DNA of 64,000 nt, taken from contig NZ_PDYM01000004.1 of assembly GCF_002743055.1 (NCBI RefSeq), forward strand, positions 1-64,000. Reading direction: 5' to 3'. Shown piece by piece: positions 54,258-62,176 of the stretch (position 1 is the first letter of the stretch; each line of letters starts with the position of its first letter). The stretch is from Sporosarcina sp. P13. Lineage in GTDB: Bacteria; Bacillota; Bacilli; Bacillales_A; Planococcaceae. The notes under the pieces were generated by a model. That model saw only the letters and a program-made list of their open reading frames with translations, was not told the DNA's origin and did no database searches. Both the position numbers and the translations under genes were made by a program.

Positions 54258-55097
54258 ATGATGAAGGAATCCCCTTTACAAATCGATTTTGAAAAGTTCT
54301 GGAAAGAGGGCATGCTGGATTGGCACGGCAAGATGCCCGAACGCATGGTGGATGACGAGTTGGAAGAAGCATTTTGGGCGCAATCAATGAAGAAAAAAAC
54401 ATATAAGCAAATGGATGACTACGCAGAAAAAATCTATGAAAAAATGAAACGGTATATTCCGCAAGACGCAAGCTGCCTGGAGATCGGACCGGGGTGGGGC
54501 AATTATACATTCCAATTGAGTGAAGATGTAAAAAGTCTAACACTGGTAGATGGTTCCGAAAGTGTGCTTGCTTATTTAAAACAATACTATGAGGCCGATG
54601 CACCGGTTCAGTTTGTGTATAGTAAATGGGAAGAAGCGCAAATTGAGCCGCATGATGTTGTCGTCGGGGTGAACTGCTTTTATCGTATGTATGAAATGAA
54701 AGCAGCACTGAAGAAAATGAATGCACTTGCACAAAAACGTGCCATCATTGGCTTAACGACGGGTCCAATTCAACCGCATTATGTTGTCTTAGATAAGCAG
54801 TATGGCTATAAAATTAAATACCCGCGTCGCGATTATATTGCCATTCTCAACATTCTGTATCAGTTGGGCATTTATGCAGATTGTGAAATGCTCAAGCTAG
54901 AGCGTACATACCGTTACGAAACATTGGAACAACTTTATGAAGCACAAAGTAAAAAAATCTTATCATCACAGTTTGAAGAGGCGCATGTGAAATCCTCACT
55001 TACACCTTTTATTACGTTGGAGGATGGCCAATATGTGTACCGTCATCCATTTTATGCAGCAATCATTAATTGGGAGCCTTTGAATTTACATGACTAA
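54258..55097 (+). CDS. Class I SAM-dependent methyltransferase in the B12 operon
   Basis: 279 residues of unknown substrate. A Rossmann motif I CLEIGPGWGNYT (residues 73-84), followed by LVDGSESVLAYLKQYY and VVVGVNCFYRMYE, identifies the fold. The N-terminal 65 residues are helical and charged, with tryptophans, and the C-terminal third shows no known domain to me. It sits between cbiP and btuC, overlapping btuC by 8 bases, so it is made with the transporter. It does not resemble corrin-ring methyltransferases. Corrinoid modification or remodelling is a guess. Confidence 0.75.
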   Translation: MMKESPLQIDFEKFWKEGMLDWHGKMPERMVDDELEEAFWAQSMKKKTYKQMDDYAEKIYEKMKRYIPQDASCLEIGPGWGNYTFQLSEDVKSLTLVDGSESVLAYLKQYYEADAPVQFVYSKWEEAQIEPHDVVVGVNCFYRMYEMKAALKKMNALAQKRAIIGLTTGPIQPHYVVLDKQYGYKIKYPRRDYIAILNILYQLGIYADCEMLKLERTYRYETLEQLYEAQSKKILSSQFEEAHVKSSLTPFITLEDGQYVYRHPFYAAIINWEPLNLHD

Positions 55098-56130
55098 GTT
55101 ACGATTCACATTATTAATAGGAGCGTTAATAGCGGTGTTGCTTGCTTCTATGACATGTGCGGTGATGGTGGGCTCAGTTGGTATAACGCCAAGTATTATT
55201 TGGGAAGTCCTATTTTCGAAAATCGGTTTATCGATAGAGAACACGGCTTCAAAAGCACAGAGCATTATTATATGGGAAATTCGTTTACCACGGATAATAC
55301 TTGCGGCGATTGTTGGAGCGGCCTTAGCAATCAGTGGCGCGGCAATTCAAGCACTAGTAAGGAACCCTATTGCAGATCCTTATATTTTAGGGGTATCGTC
55401 TGGGGCATCAGTTGGTGCGACATTGGTCATTTTACTTGGTGCATTCAGCTTTTTAGGAACTTATGCATTATCCTTTGCCGCTTTTTTGGGAGCTATTTTT
55501 GCAGTCGTAATCGTGTTTCTATTGGCACGTGTCAATGGACGAACGTCTGTTATTCGTCTGCTTCTAGCAGGGATTGCGATATCGATGGTGTTTTCGGCTA
55601 TCACAAATTTCATGCTTATGACATCAAAACAACAAGGCGGTATTCAAGCTGTAATACATTGGATGCTTGGTAGTTTAGCGGGCGCGAAATGGTCAACAAT
55701 TGGAATACCGTTTTTTATATTCCTTCTAGTTTTTATATTACTGTTATTGAATTATCGCCAGCTTAATGCGCTACTCCTTGGTGAAGAGCTAGCTACTACG
55801 CTTGGTATGAATTTAGACGGTTTTCGGATTTTTATTATCCTTGTTGTCTCGTTACTGACAGGTGTTGTGGTTGCAAGCAGCGGTAGCATTGGTTTTGTTG
55901 GATTAATTATACCGCATTTTGTGCGAATGATAGTAGGTTCAAACTACAAATTGGTTTTACCGATTAGTGCATTAATGGGTGCAATATTCTTAGTCTGGGC
56001 GGATATGGTCGCACGTATTGCGATAGCGCCTGAAGAAATGCCTATCGGTATTGTGACTGCTATTTGCGGAGGCCCCTTCTTTATATGGATGCTTAGACGC
56101 CGTCGATACTCTTTTGGGGATGGTGAATAA
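55090..56130 (+). CDS. btuC: Cobalamin-type ABC transporter permease
   Basis: FecCD/BtuC-family membrane permease, 346 residues with about ten helices. RLPRIILAAIVGAALAISGA, GVSSGASVGATL, and SIGFVGLIIPHFVRMIVG (the cytoplasmic coupling region) are family signatures. Substrate assignment to corrinoids rests on operon context and riboswitch control; the family also carries siderophores. Confidence 0.88.
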   Translation: MTKLRFTLLIGALIAVLLASMTCAVMVGSVGITPSIIWEVLFSKIGLSIENTASKAQSIIIWEIRLPRIILAAIVGAALAISGAAIQALVRNPIADPYILGVSSGASVGATLVILLGAFSFLGTYALSFAAFLGAIFAVVIVFLLARVNGRTSVIRLLLAGIAISMVFSAITNFMLMTSKQQGGIQAVIHWMLGSLAGAKWSTIGIPFFIFLLVFILLLLNYRQLNALLLGEELATTLGMNLDGFRIFIILVVSLLTGVVVASSGSIGFVGLIIPHFVRMIVGSNYKLVLPISALMGAIFLVWADMVARIAIAPEEMPIGIVTAICGGPFFIWMLRRRRYSFGDGE

Positions 56131-56897
56131 TGTTGTTACAAGTAAAAAATATTTCATTTTCAGTACCGGAAAAGAAAATTTTGCACGATATTTCATTTTC
56201 ATTAGATCAAGGCAAGCTTATTGGCATTATTGGCCCTAATGGCAGCGGAAAATCGACGATGTTAAAAATCATCTACCGCTATTTGAAACAAACAAGCGGA
56301 GTTGTGACGTTATATGAAAAAGACATGGATCAAATGACTCAAAAAAACATTGCTCAGGAAATGGCTGTCGTAAGTCAAGAAACCCCTGTACTCTTTGACT
56401 TTACCGTAAAAGATTTAGTTATGATGGGACGGACGCCATATAAACAATGGCTTGCAAATGATAGCAAAGAAGACTTTTCTATTGTAGAGGAAAGTATGCA
56501 GCTTGCTAACGTACTGTATTTAAAAGACCGAACGCTTGGTAAATTATCCGGAGGCGAAAAGAAACGGGTTATGCTGGCACGCGCACTCGCACAGCAGGCA
56601 AAAATCTTAATTCTAGATGAACCAACCAATCATTTGGATATCGAACACCAGCTCCAGTTAATGGATTTGGTGAAGGAACTGCCCATTACAATAATAGCAG
56701 CATTGCATGATTTAAATTTAGCATCTAGCTATTGTGATGAATTACTTTTAATAAAAGAAGGGGCTCTTCATATGAAAGGGACTCCTGAACAGGTACTGAC
56801 AGAGGAGACTATAGAGCAAGTATTCCATGTACAAGCCGGTGTTTCAAAGAATCCATTTACACAAAAACTACATTTATTTTTCACGCAGAAAACTTAG
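56130..56897 (+). CDS. btuD: Cobalamin-type ABC transporter ATPase
   Basis: 255 residues: Walker A GPNGSGKST, Q-loop VVSQETPV, LSGGEKKRVMLARAL and Walker B ILILDEPTNHLD, with the H-loop in ALHDLNLAS. One-base overlap with btuC. Domain makeup matches FecE/BtuD. Confidence 0.88.
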   Translation: MLLQVKNISFSVPEKKILHDISFSLDQGKLIGIIGPNGSGKSTMLKIIYRYLKQTSGVVTLYEKDMDQMTQKNIAQEMAVVSQETPVLFDFTVKDLVMMGRTPYKQWLANDSKEDFSIVEESMQLANVLYLKDRTLGKLSGGEKKRVMLARALAQQAKILILDEPTNHLDIEHQLQLMDLVKELPITIIAALHDLNLASSYCDELLLIKEGALHMKGTPEQVLTEETIEQVFHVQAGVSKNPFTQKLHLFFTQKT

Positions 56898-56913
56898 GGA
56901 GAATTGTGTACAT

Positions 56914-57906
56914 ATGAAAAAGAAATTAATCTGGGCATGTATGTCTTTAGCTATATTGCTTTTATTAGCAGCATGCTCAAACAAAGATACGGAAACAGAA
57001 GAAGAGAAGGACGATGCGGAAAACGGGCAAACAGAGCAGGCTGGAAAAGTTGTTATTGACAATATTGACGTTGTAATTGAATCCGATAAAGCGCCAAAAC
57101 ATGCAATTTCATTAAACCAGCATGTAACAGAAATCATGCTAGCGCTCGGCTTAGAAGATTCAATGGTCGGTACGGCTTATTTAGATGACGAAATTTACAA
57201 GCCATTTCAAGAAGCATATGAGAAAGTACCAGTATTAGCTGAACAATATCCATCCAAAGAGCAAGTGATTGAAGTGGAAGCAGACTTTCTATATGGTGGT
57301 TGGTCAAGTGCGTTTAATGAAAAAGGTATTGCAACACGTGAAGAGTTAAAGGAGTTAGGCATCGATAGCTATTTACAGATATCATCTACTAAAATAGCAC
57401 CAACAGTAGAAGATATTTATACAGACATTCGAAACATCGCAAAGATATTCCGGATTGAAGATCGTGGGGAAGAACTAGTTAGCCAAATGAATCAAGACAT
57501 TGAAGAGATTACAGCTAAATTACCTGAAGTGAAAGAGCCATTGGATGTTTTAGTATTCGATAGTGGTGATACAGAAGTCTTCACGGCGACACAGAATTTC
57601 ATGAATACACTAGTGACGATGGCGGGCGGAAACAATGTTTTTGGTGACGTGGAAGGGAACTGGTCTACTGTCTCAAAAGAAGATGCAGTTGACCGTCAGC
57701 CAGAAGTTATCGTTGTGATTGATTACGGTTCAACTACAGTAGAGCAGAAAATTAATTTCCTTAAATCAGATCCGGCATTAAGCCAAACACCTGCCGTACA
57801 AAATGAGAAGTTTGTCACTTTGCCATTGTCAGCAGCTTCTGAAGGTGTTCGTGTAGCAGAAGCAGTCGAGATTTTAGCAAAAGGTTTCTATCCGGACGTT
57901 TATTAA
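56914..57906 (+). CDS. btuF: Cobalamin-type ABC transporter substrate-binding lipoprotein
   Basis: Extracellular binding protein anchored by lipid, 330 residues. Signal peptide MKKKLIWACMSLAILLLLAA with lipobox LLAAC (cysteine about residue 21), then an acidic low-complexity linker, then a FecB/BtuF-like two-lobe domain (HAISLNQHVTEIMLALGL, DFLYGGWSSAFN, MAGGNNVFGDVEGNWSTVS). ATG 56914 starts the signal peptide; the frame is open upstream into btuD. Substrate inferred from context. Confidence 0.87.
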   Translation: MKKKLIWACMSLAILLLLAACSNKDTETEEEKDDAENGQTEQAGKVVIDNIDVVIESDKAPKHAISLNQHVTEIMLALGLEDSMVGTAYLDDEIYKPFQEAYEKVPVLAEQYPSKEQVIEVEADFLYGGWSSAFNEKGIATREELKELGIDSYLQISSTKIAPTVEDIYTDIRNIAKIFRIEDRGEELVSQMNQDIEEITAKLPEVKEPLDVLVFDSGDTEVFTATQNFMNTLVTMAGGNNVFGDVEGNWSTVSKEDAVDRQPEVIVVIDYGSTTVEQKINFLKSDPALSQTPAVQNEKFVTLPLSAASEGVRVAEAVEILAKGFYPDVY

Positions 57907-57927
57907 TAGAGTGGGAGGTTACAAGTC

Positions 57928-59121
57928 ATGACAACTTGGAATTTAACGCAAATGCAACGCCATGTGCTCATTTGCAATGGTTCTACCTGTATGGGAGCGG
58001 GAGCTGAAGAAGTCACACAACAGATCCGTGATGAAATCCGTATAAACCGTTTAGATGAGAAGATTCATACATCACGCACACGTTGTAACGGTCGCTGTAA
58101 AGATAAATGTGTCGTCATAGATTATCCGAAAGGAACATGGTACTCCGTGCAACAAGAAGAAACCGCACGTGCCATTGTTCATGAATCAGTTGAAGAAGAT
58201 TCAATTATTTATTCAATAGAACACGGTGAACGAAAACGCGGTGAATCACGCTTTAAAGGAATTAATAAATACAGAAAGGGAAGAGGACCGATGAAAAAAG
58301 CTGTATTGTTTGTAGGGCATGGCAGTCGGTTGGAGGCAGGAAATGAAGAAGTCCGCCAATTCATCAATCAAACAAAAGGGTACATCGATTCGTCTCTGCT
58401 TGTAGAAACATGCTTTTTAGAATTCGCTTCACCAAATATCGAAGATGGGATTCAATTATGCATTGAAAAAGGTGCGGATGAAATCCATGTGATCCCGATC
58501 ATCTTGTTGCACGCTGGACACTCAAAATTGCATATTCCGGCCGAAATTGAACATGCGAAAGAGCATTTCCCAGATATTCGATTCACTTATGGCCAAACGA
58601 TAGGTGTTCATGATGAAGTTATTGAAATTTTAAAGACTAGACTTACTGAGGTAGGATTTAATGTCAATCAAAAGCATGAGGATACCGCAATTCTTTTAAT
58701 TGGAAGAGGTGGCAGTGATCCATATGCAAATGCTGATTTTTATAAAATTAGTAGATTGTTATGGGAGAGTTTAGATGTGTCTATAGTTGAAAACGCCTTT
58801 ATGGGAGTTACAACGCCTACCGTGCAAGACGGGATGGAACGTTGCATCAAATTAGGCGCGAAAAAAATTGTCATGCTGCCGTACTTTTTATTCACAGGGA
58901 TTTTAATGGAACGCATGAAAAAAAATGCTGAACAGTTCAGAAGGGATTATCCACATACGACGATCGAGATTGCTGAGTATTTTGGCTATCATCCGAAGTT
59001 ACGGACAGTATTGCTCGAACGCATGAATCAAGCATTAGACGGTACTTCGACTGGAATGCAAGATTTAGAAAATTTCCGTATATATGCAGAAGAGCATGGA
59101 TATGAGCATCATCATCATTAA
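57928..59121 (+). CDS. cbiX: CbiW-CbiX fusion: [2Fe-2S] ferredoxin-like domain plus sirohydrochlorin cobaltochelatase
   Basis: 397 residues in one uninterrupted frame. Residues 1 to about 95 form a thioredoxin-like [2Fe-2S] domain with C16, C21, C53 and C57 (CNGSTC and CNGRCKDKC), as in CbiW. Residues 122-397 are a double-domain CbiX cobaltochelatase: AVLFVGHGSR (metal histidine), ILLHAGHSKLHIPAEIEHAK, LLIGRGGSDPYANADF and a His-rich end EHHHH. An internal ATG at 58291, preceded by GGGAAGAGG, starts the CbiX part exactly, so a separate CbiX may also be made. ATG 57928 follows GGGAGG. Confidence 0.85.
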   Translation: MTTWNLTQMQRHVLICNGSTCMGAGAEEVTQQIRDEIRINRLDEKIHTSRTRCNGRCKDKCVVIDYPKGTWYSVQQEETARAIVHESVEEDSIIYSIEHGERKRGESRFKGINKYRKGRGPMKKAVLFVGHGSRLEAGNEEVRQFINQTKGYIDSSLLVETCFLEFASPNIEDGIQLCIEKGADEIHVIPIILLHAGHSKLHIPAEIEHAKEHFPDIRFTYGQTIGVHDEVIEILKTRLTEVGFNVNQKHEDTAILLIGRGGSDPYANADFYKISRLLWESLDVSIVENAFMGVTTPTVQDGMERCIKLGAKKIVMLPYFLFTGILMERMKKNAEQFRRDYPHTTIEIAEYFGYHPKLRTVLLERMNQALDGTSTGMQDLENFRIYAEEHGYEHHHH

Positions 59122-59132
59122 ATATCAATCAG

Positions 59133-59161
59133 TTGACCTTTCCACAACCTATGCCTAGAAT
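59133..59161 (+). promoter_or_regulatory. Promoter of the TPP riboswitch-tenA unit
   Basis: TTGACC (59133-59138), 17-base spacer, TAGAAT (59156-59161), starting 11 bases after the cobaltochelatase gene. No terminator separates the B12 operon from it, so some read-through is likely. Confidence 0.65.
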
Positions 59162-59186
59162 GAAGACAATCAATGAAATATTTTTT

Positions 59187-59282
59187 GCCACTAGGGGTGC
59201 TCTACTATGAGCTGAGAGAAGCGTTTCGCTTTAACCCTTTACACTTGATCCGGATCATACCGGCGTAAGGAAGTGGTGTGGG
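59187..59282 (+). ncRNA. TPP riboswitch (THI element)
   Basis: The conserved pieces appear in order: CTAGGGGTGC (about 59192), CTGAGAG (59212), TTAACCCTTT, CTTGATCCGGATCATACC and GGCGTAAGGAAGTGG. A terminator follows at 59316-59342, so thiamine pyrophosphate probably turns tenA off. Confidence 0.95.
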
Positions 59283-59315
59283 TTTGCTACCTTTTCTGTT
59301 TAGCAAAATCACTCC

Positions 59316-59342
59316 GCCGCTTCTTACCAAGAAGCGGCTTTT
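59316..59342 (+). terminator. Expression-platform terminator of the TPP riboswitch
   Basis: GCCGCTTCTT (59316-59325) / AAGAAGCGGC (59329-59338), a 10-base perfect stem with a 3-base loop, then TTTT. About 30 bases before the tenA start. Confidence 0.85.
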
Positions 59343-59372
59343 CATTCGGCTATAGAAAAGGAGAGAGTATAC

Positions 59373-60065
59373 ATGAAATTCACTGACCGATTACTAGAAA
59401 AGACTTTACCGATTTGGAGACAGAACCACAGTCATCCATTTGTGCAAGGTATTGCCGATGGTACATTGGATTCGGATAAATTCCGCTTTTACATGGTTCA
59501 GGACTATTTGTACTTAATCGACTATGCTAAAGTCTTTGCTGTAGGTGCAATGAAAGCAACAGATGTACAGACGATGGGGAAATTTGCTGCGTTGCTGGAT
59601 GGGACATTGAATACTGAAATGGAATTACATCGTAACTATGCGGCGCGTTTTGGAATTTCTGAAGAGGAGCTTGAAAACGCGAAACCTTCACCTATTGTTT
59701 TAGCGTATACGCATTATATGTTGCATGTCAGCCAAAATGGATCACTTGCTGAAGTGATTGCGGCGCTTCTTCCTTGTGCGTGGAGTTACTGGGAAATCGG
59801 TAAAGAGCTTGCTGTACTTCCTGGTGCGCTTGATCATCCGCTGTATGGCGACTGGGTACGCATGTATTCATCCGATGAGTTTGGTGAACTTGCACAGTGG
59901 TGTATCGACTTGATGGATGAAGCGGCAGAAGGTAAACCAGAAGCGGAACTGGCGCGACTTGAAGAAATCTTCCTAAACACCACTCGCTATGAGTATATGT
60001 TCTGGGATATGGCTAACACGAAACAAATGTGGCCAGGTATGCAAGAGCATCCGGCCATTCAATAA
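59373..60065 (+). CDS. tenA: Thiaminase II (aminopyrimidine aminohydrolase)
   Basis: Hydrolyses the aminomethylpyrimidine of degraded thiamine to HMP for salvage, 230 residues. The catalytic cysteine C135 (LLPCAWSYWEIG) and D44 (MVQDYLYL) are at canonical positions, and E207 in NTTRYEYMFWDMA is the likely third residue. It stands alone after the riboswitch, with no thi genes beside it, which suggests a salvage role. Confidence 0.94.
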   Translation: MKFTDRLLEKTLPIWRQNHSHPFVQGIADGTLDSDKFRFYMVQDYLYLIDYAKVFAVGAMKATDVQTMGKFAALLDGTLNTEMELHRNYAARFGISEEELENAKPSPIVLAYTHYMLHVSQNGSLAEVIAALLPCAWSYWEIGKELAVLPGALDHPLYGDWVRMYSSDEFGELAQWCIDLMDEAAEGKPEAELARLEEIFLNTTRYEYMFWDMANTKQMWPGMQEHPAIQ

Positions 60066-60129
60066 TCCGTAGTCAATAGAATGTAATCACTCAAATCAGC
60101 GCATGCTATCCTTAAAGGAGGTGTGCGCT

Positions 60130-60453
60130 ATTTTTCGTAAATTATTCATGGCGCTTGGAATTCTAGTGGCGGGGACTTCGACATTCATCGAGCCACCTGT
60201 TCTTGGCAAAGTAGAAGTGCCTGCGTATGCTAAGTGGTCTCGGCTCGCTATTAAACAAACGATGCTCAAGTATCCACATGCGGATATTACGGACTACTTG
60301 CATATCGCAAGTGATTCGAAAGAAGAGATGGGCGTCGAGAAGTTTCGGCTTTGGTTGAAAGAAGGAAGTCGTGAATTTGGCGTGCTAGTTACGGTGGTGT
60401 ATGCAACTGAAACAGGCAAGTTGATTCGTGTGGAATTCCAAGAACTGCATTGA
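60130..60453 (+). CDS. Small exported DUF3889-like protein (YqzG-type), probable ATT start
   Basis: About 107 residues. A short basic start (FRKLF) is followed by a hydrophobic signal segment (MALGILVAGTSTF), then YAKWSRLAIKQTMLKYPHAD and FRLWLKEGSREFGVLVTV, the pattern I associate with DUF3889 proteins of Bacillus. Function unknown. A near-perfect ribosome site AAAGGAGGTG (60115-60123) is 6 bases before ATT 60130. ATG 60103 has none, GTG 60121 lies inside it, and ATG 60148 is 24 bases away and would lose the basic residues. The ribosome site lies in the loop of an AGCGCA/TGCGCT stem. Confidence 0.6.
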   Translation: MFRKLFMALGILVAGTSTFIEPPVLGKVEVPAYAKWSRLAIKQTMLKYPHADITDYLHIASDSKEEMGVEKFRLWLKEGSREFGVLVTVVYATETGKLIRVEFQELH

Positions 60454-60457
60454 AACG

Positions 60458-60490
60458 AAACGCCCCAAACCCATAGGCATGGGGCGTTTT
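60458..60490 (+). terminator. Bidirectional terminator between convergent genes
   Basis: AAACGCCCC (60458-60466) / GGGGCGTTT (60481-60489) around a 14-base loop, with T-rich flanks on both strands. It serves the small exported protein (+) and the reverse-strand monooxygenase. The next 115 bases to the monooxygenase stop hold only a small AGTGAA/TTCACT inverted repeat (60568-60584). Confidence 0.85.
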
Positions 60491-60606
60491 CTATTAAACT
60501 GTATTTGTACATAGTACGATAGGTACCAACTCCATATGTTAACCCTAGCTCTGGTGTTAGTAGAGTAAGTGAATGGATTTCACTAGACTGTCGATTTTTA
60601 CGTATG

Positions 60607-62040
60607 TTAAGGGTCTAGTAATTGGTCTAGCATCTCCATACCAGTTGTTTTTGGATATTTACAATACAGCTGACTGGCCAAGCGTACTGGATCACCGAAA
60701 AAGTATCGTTCATATTGTGTTTGGCGTGTGCCGAATGAACTCATTGTAAGATCCCAAGCAATCCTGAAGATCTTCACACGATTTTCTGCTGTTTCAGTAG
60801 CACCTTGTAAATACTTTGCCAAATCTGGTTCGATTTCCGAATGAAAGTCTTTTTCGGTAGGTAATGCGATTATGCCGCTAGCACCGATCAACTGGATAAT
60901 TTCACTAAAGCGTGGATAGATTTTGGAAGAAAGAGCGGTGGCGGATTGCAAAGGTTTGAGGCATGGACGCATAAATCCCCATGGATCAAGTGATGCATCT
61001 TGCTCTGATTTAGCAAGTAGTGATTTCATTGTTTCAAGGCCTATAATGATTTCCGAGAGTTTTTCTTGTACATGCAGATATTCACCTACATTTATTGTCT
61101 GGACAATCTTTTCCGCGACGCTAAGTATAAATTCTGTTTTCACTACTTGCCTTGTAAGCACTTGGTGAATGGCAAACGGATGAAAAGAACTGACGGAAAA
61201 GAACTTTTCCGCAACTTCCGTATTACGATAGAAGAACACGCGCTCCCAAGGCACAACAACGTGATCGAATACTACAATGGAATCGGGCTCTTCAAATCGT
61301 GAACTTAGTGGGTAATTAAACGAAGATTCTCCGCCAACAAATGATTCGCGGCAAATAAAACGCAATCCTTTCGTATCGGAAGGGATAGAAAATGCGAATG
61401 CTTCATCGGGGTCTCCAAGAAGTCGTGGCGCACTGAAAATAAGTACTTCATCGGTTAGACCGCCCTGCGTAGCGAGCAGTTTAGCTCCTTGTATAGTAAG
61501 TCCTTCATTCGTTGTGTCGATGATTTTTGCTGAAATTGGCTTATCGGACATTTCAAAATAACTTTGTGCCCGATTAACTTGTGGATTGACGAAGCTATGG
61601 GTAAAAGATAAATCCTGGTCACGTGCTCGTTCGTACAGTGCCTGGATATGTTGAGGAAAACAGTTTTCTTTTCCTTGTAAAAAAGAGGCGGAAGAAGCGA
61701 AACTCATGATGACGGAATTCAAATAATCAGGGCTTCTACCGAGCAAACCACACGTCGAACGTGCCCATTGTTCTATCATGTTGCGCCGCTTTTTTAAATC
61801 ATCAATAGTTCTCGGTTGTAAGTAGGAGAGGCCGACGCGCTCTTTTGTGGTAGGAGATTCAAAAGTCATAGACGCTTGATCGACCATTTGTAAATCATAA
61901 AGTGCAGCTTTCGTCTTCATAATTCCTTTAAATGCAGAATGTTTCGAGAGTGGCTTTGTTACTCGTTTGCCATCCATCCAGATTTCTGTTTTCAACTGAT
62001 CAATTCGATTAATAAATTGACTTCCTGTAATTGCTCCCAT
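60607..62040 (-). CDS. HpaB/YoaI-family flavin-dependent monooxygenase
   Basis: 4-hydroxyphenylacetate 3-hydroxylase-like oxygenase component using reduced FAD, 477 residues, the family's full length. MGAITGSQFINRIDQLKTEI, LSFTHSFVNPQVNRA, GLTIQGAKLLATQG, FDHVVVPWERVFFYRN and the C-terminal FGTRQTQYERYFFGDP are family blocks. Start at 62040 (reverse strand) follows AGAAGGAGGAAAG. It is the only reverse-strand gene here, and no flavin reductase (HpaC) lies beside it. The substrate may be 4-hydroxyphenylacetate or another phenol. Confidence 0.85.
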   Translation of the reverse strand: MGAITGSQFINRIDQLKTEIWMDGKRVTKPLSKHSAFKGIMKTKAALYDLQMVDQASMTFESPTTKERVGLSYLQPRTIDDLKKRRNMIEQWARSTCGLLGRSPDYLNSVIMSFASSASFLQGKENCFPQHIQALYERARDQDLSFTHSFVNPQVNRAQSYFEMSDKPISAKIIDTTNEGLTIQGAKLLATQGGLTDEVLIFSAPRLLGDPDEAFAFSIPSDTKGLRFICRESFVGGESSFNYPLSSRFEEPDSIVVFDHVVVPWERVFFYRNTEVAEKFFSVSSFHPFAIHQVLTRQVVKTEFILSVAEKIVQTINVGEYLHVQEKLSEIIIGLETMKSLLAKSEQDASLDPWGFMRPCLKPLQSATALSSKIYPRFSEIIQLIGASGIIALPTEKDFHSEIEPDLAKYLQGATETAENRVKIFRIAWDLTMSSFGTRQTQYERYFFGDPVRLASQLYCKYPKTTGMEMLDQLLDP

Positions 62041-62059
62041 CGCTTTCCTCCTTCTGTAT

Positions 62060-62073
62060 ATACCCTAGAGTAT
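62060..62073. promoter_or_regulatory. Near-palindrome upstream of the monooxygenase
   Basis: ATACCCTAGAGTAT is self-complementary except at one internal pair of positions (12 of 14). It lies 20 bases upstream of the reverse-strand start, within the divergent intergenic region, so it could be an operator. No regulator gene is adjacent. Confidence 0.3.
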
Positions 62074-62107
62074 TCAACATCTTCTATATGTGATTAAAAA
62101 ACGCAGT

Positions 62108-62136
62108 TTGCATTTCATAGGAAACTTTGTTACAAT
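62108..62136 (+). promoter_or_regulatory. Promoter for the 62177 gene
   Basis: TTGCAT (62108-62113), 17-base spacer, TACAAT (62131-62136), 40 bases before the start codon. Confidence 0.65.
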
Positions 62137-62176
62137 GAAGAAAATAATAAAGTGCAACAGGTAGGTGATTTTTCGC

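Noticed and set aside
54064-54732. 222-residue reverse-strand open frame
   Set aside because: It overlaps the ends of cbiP and the methyltransferase gene on the other strand; composition is that of an antisense shadow (many H, F, S).
55155-55673. 172-residue forward open frame
   Set aside because: Alternate frame within btuC; rich in C, W and R with no recognisable domain.
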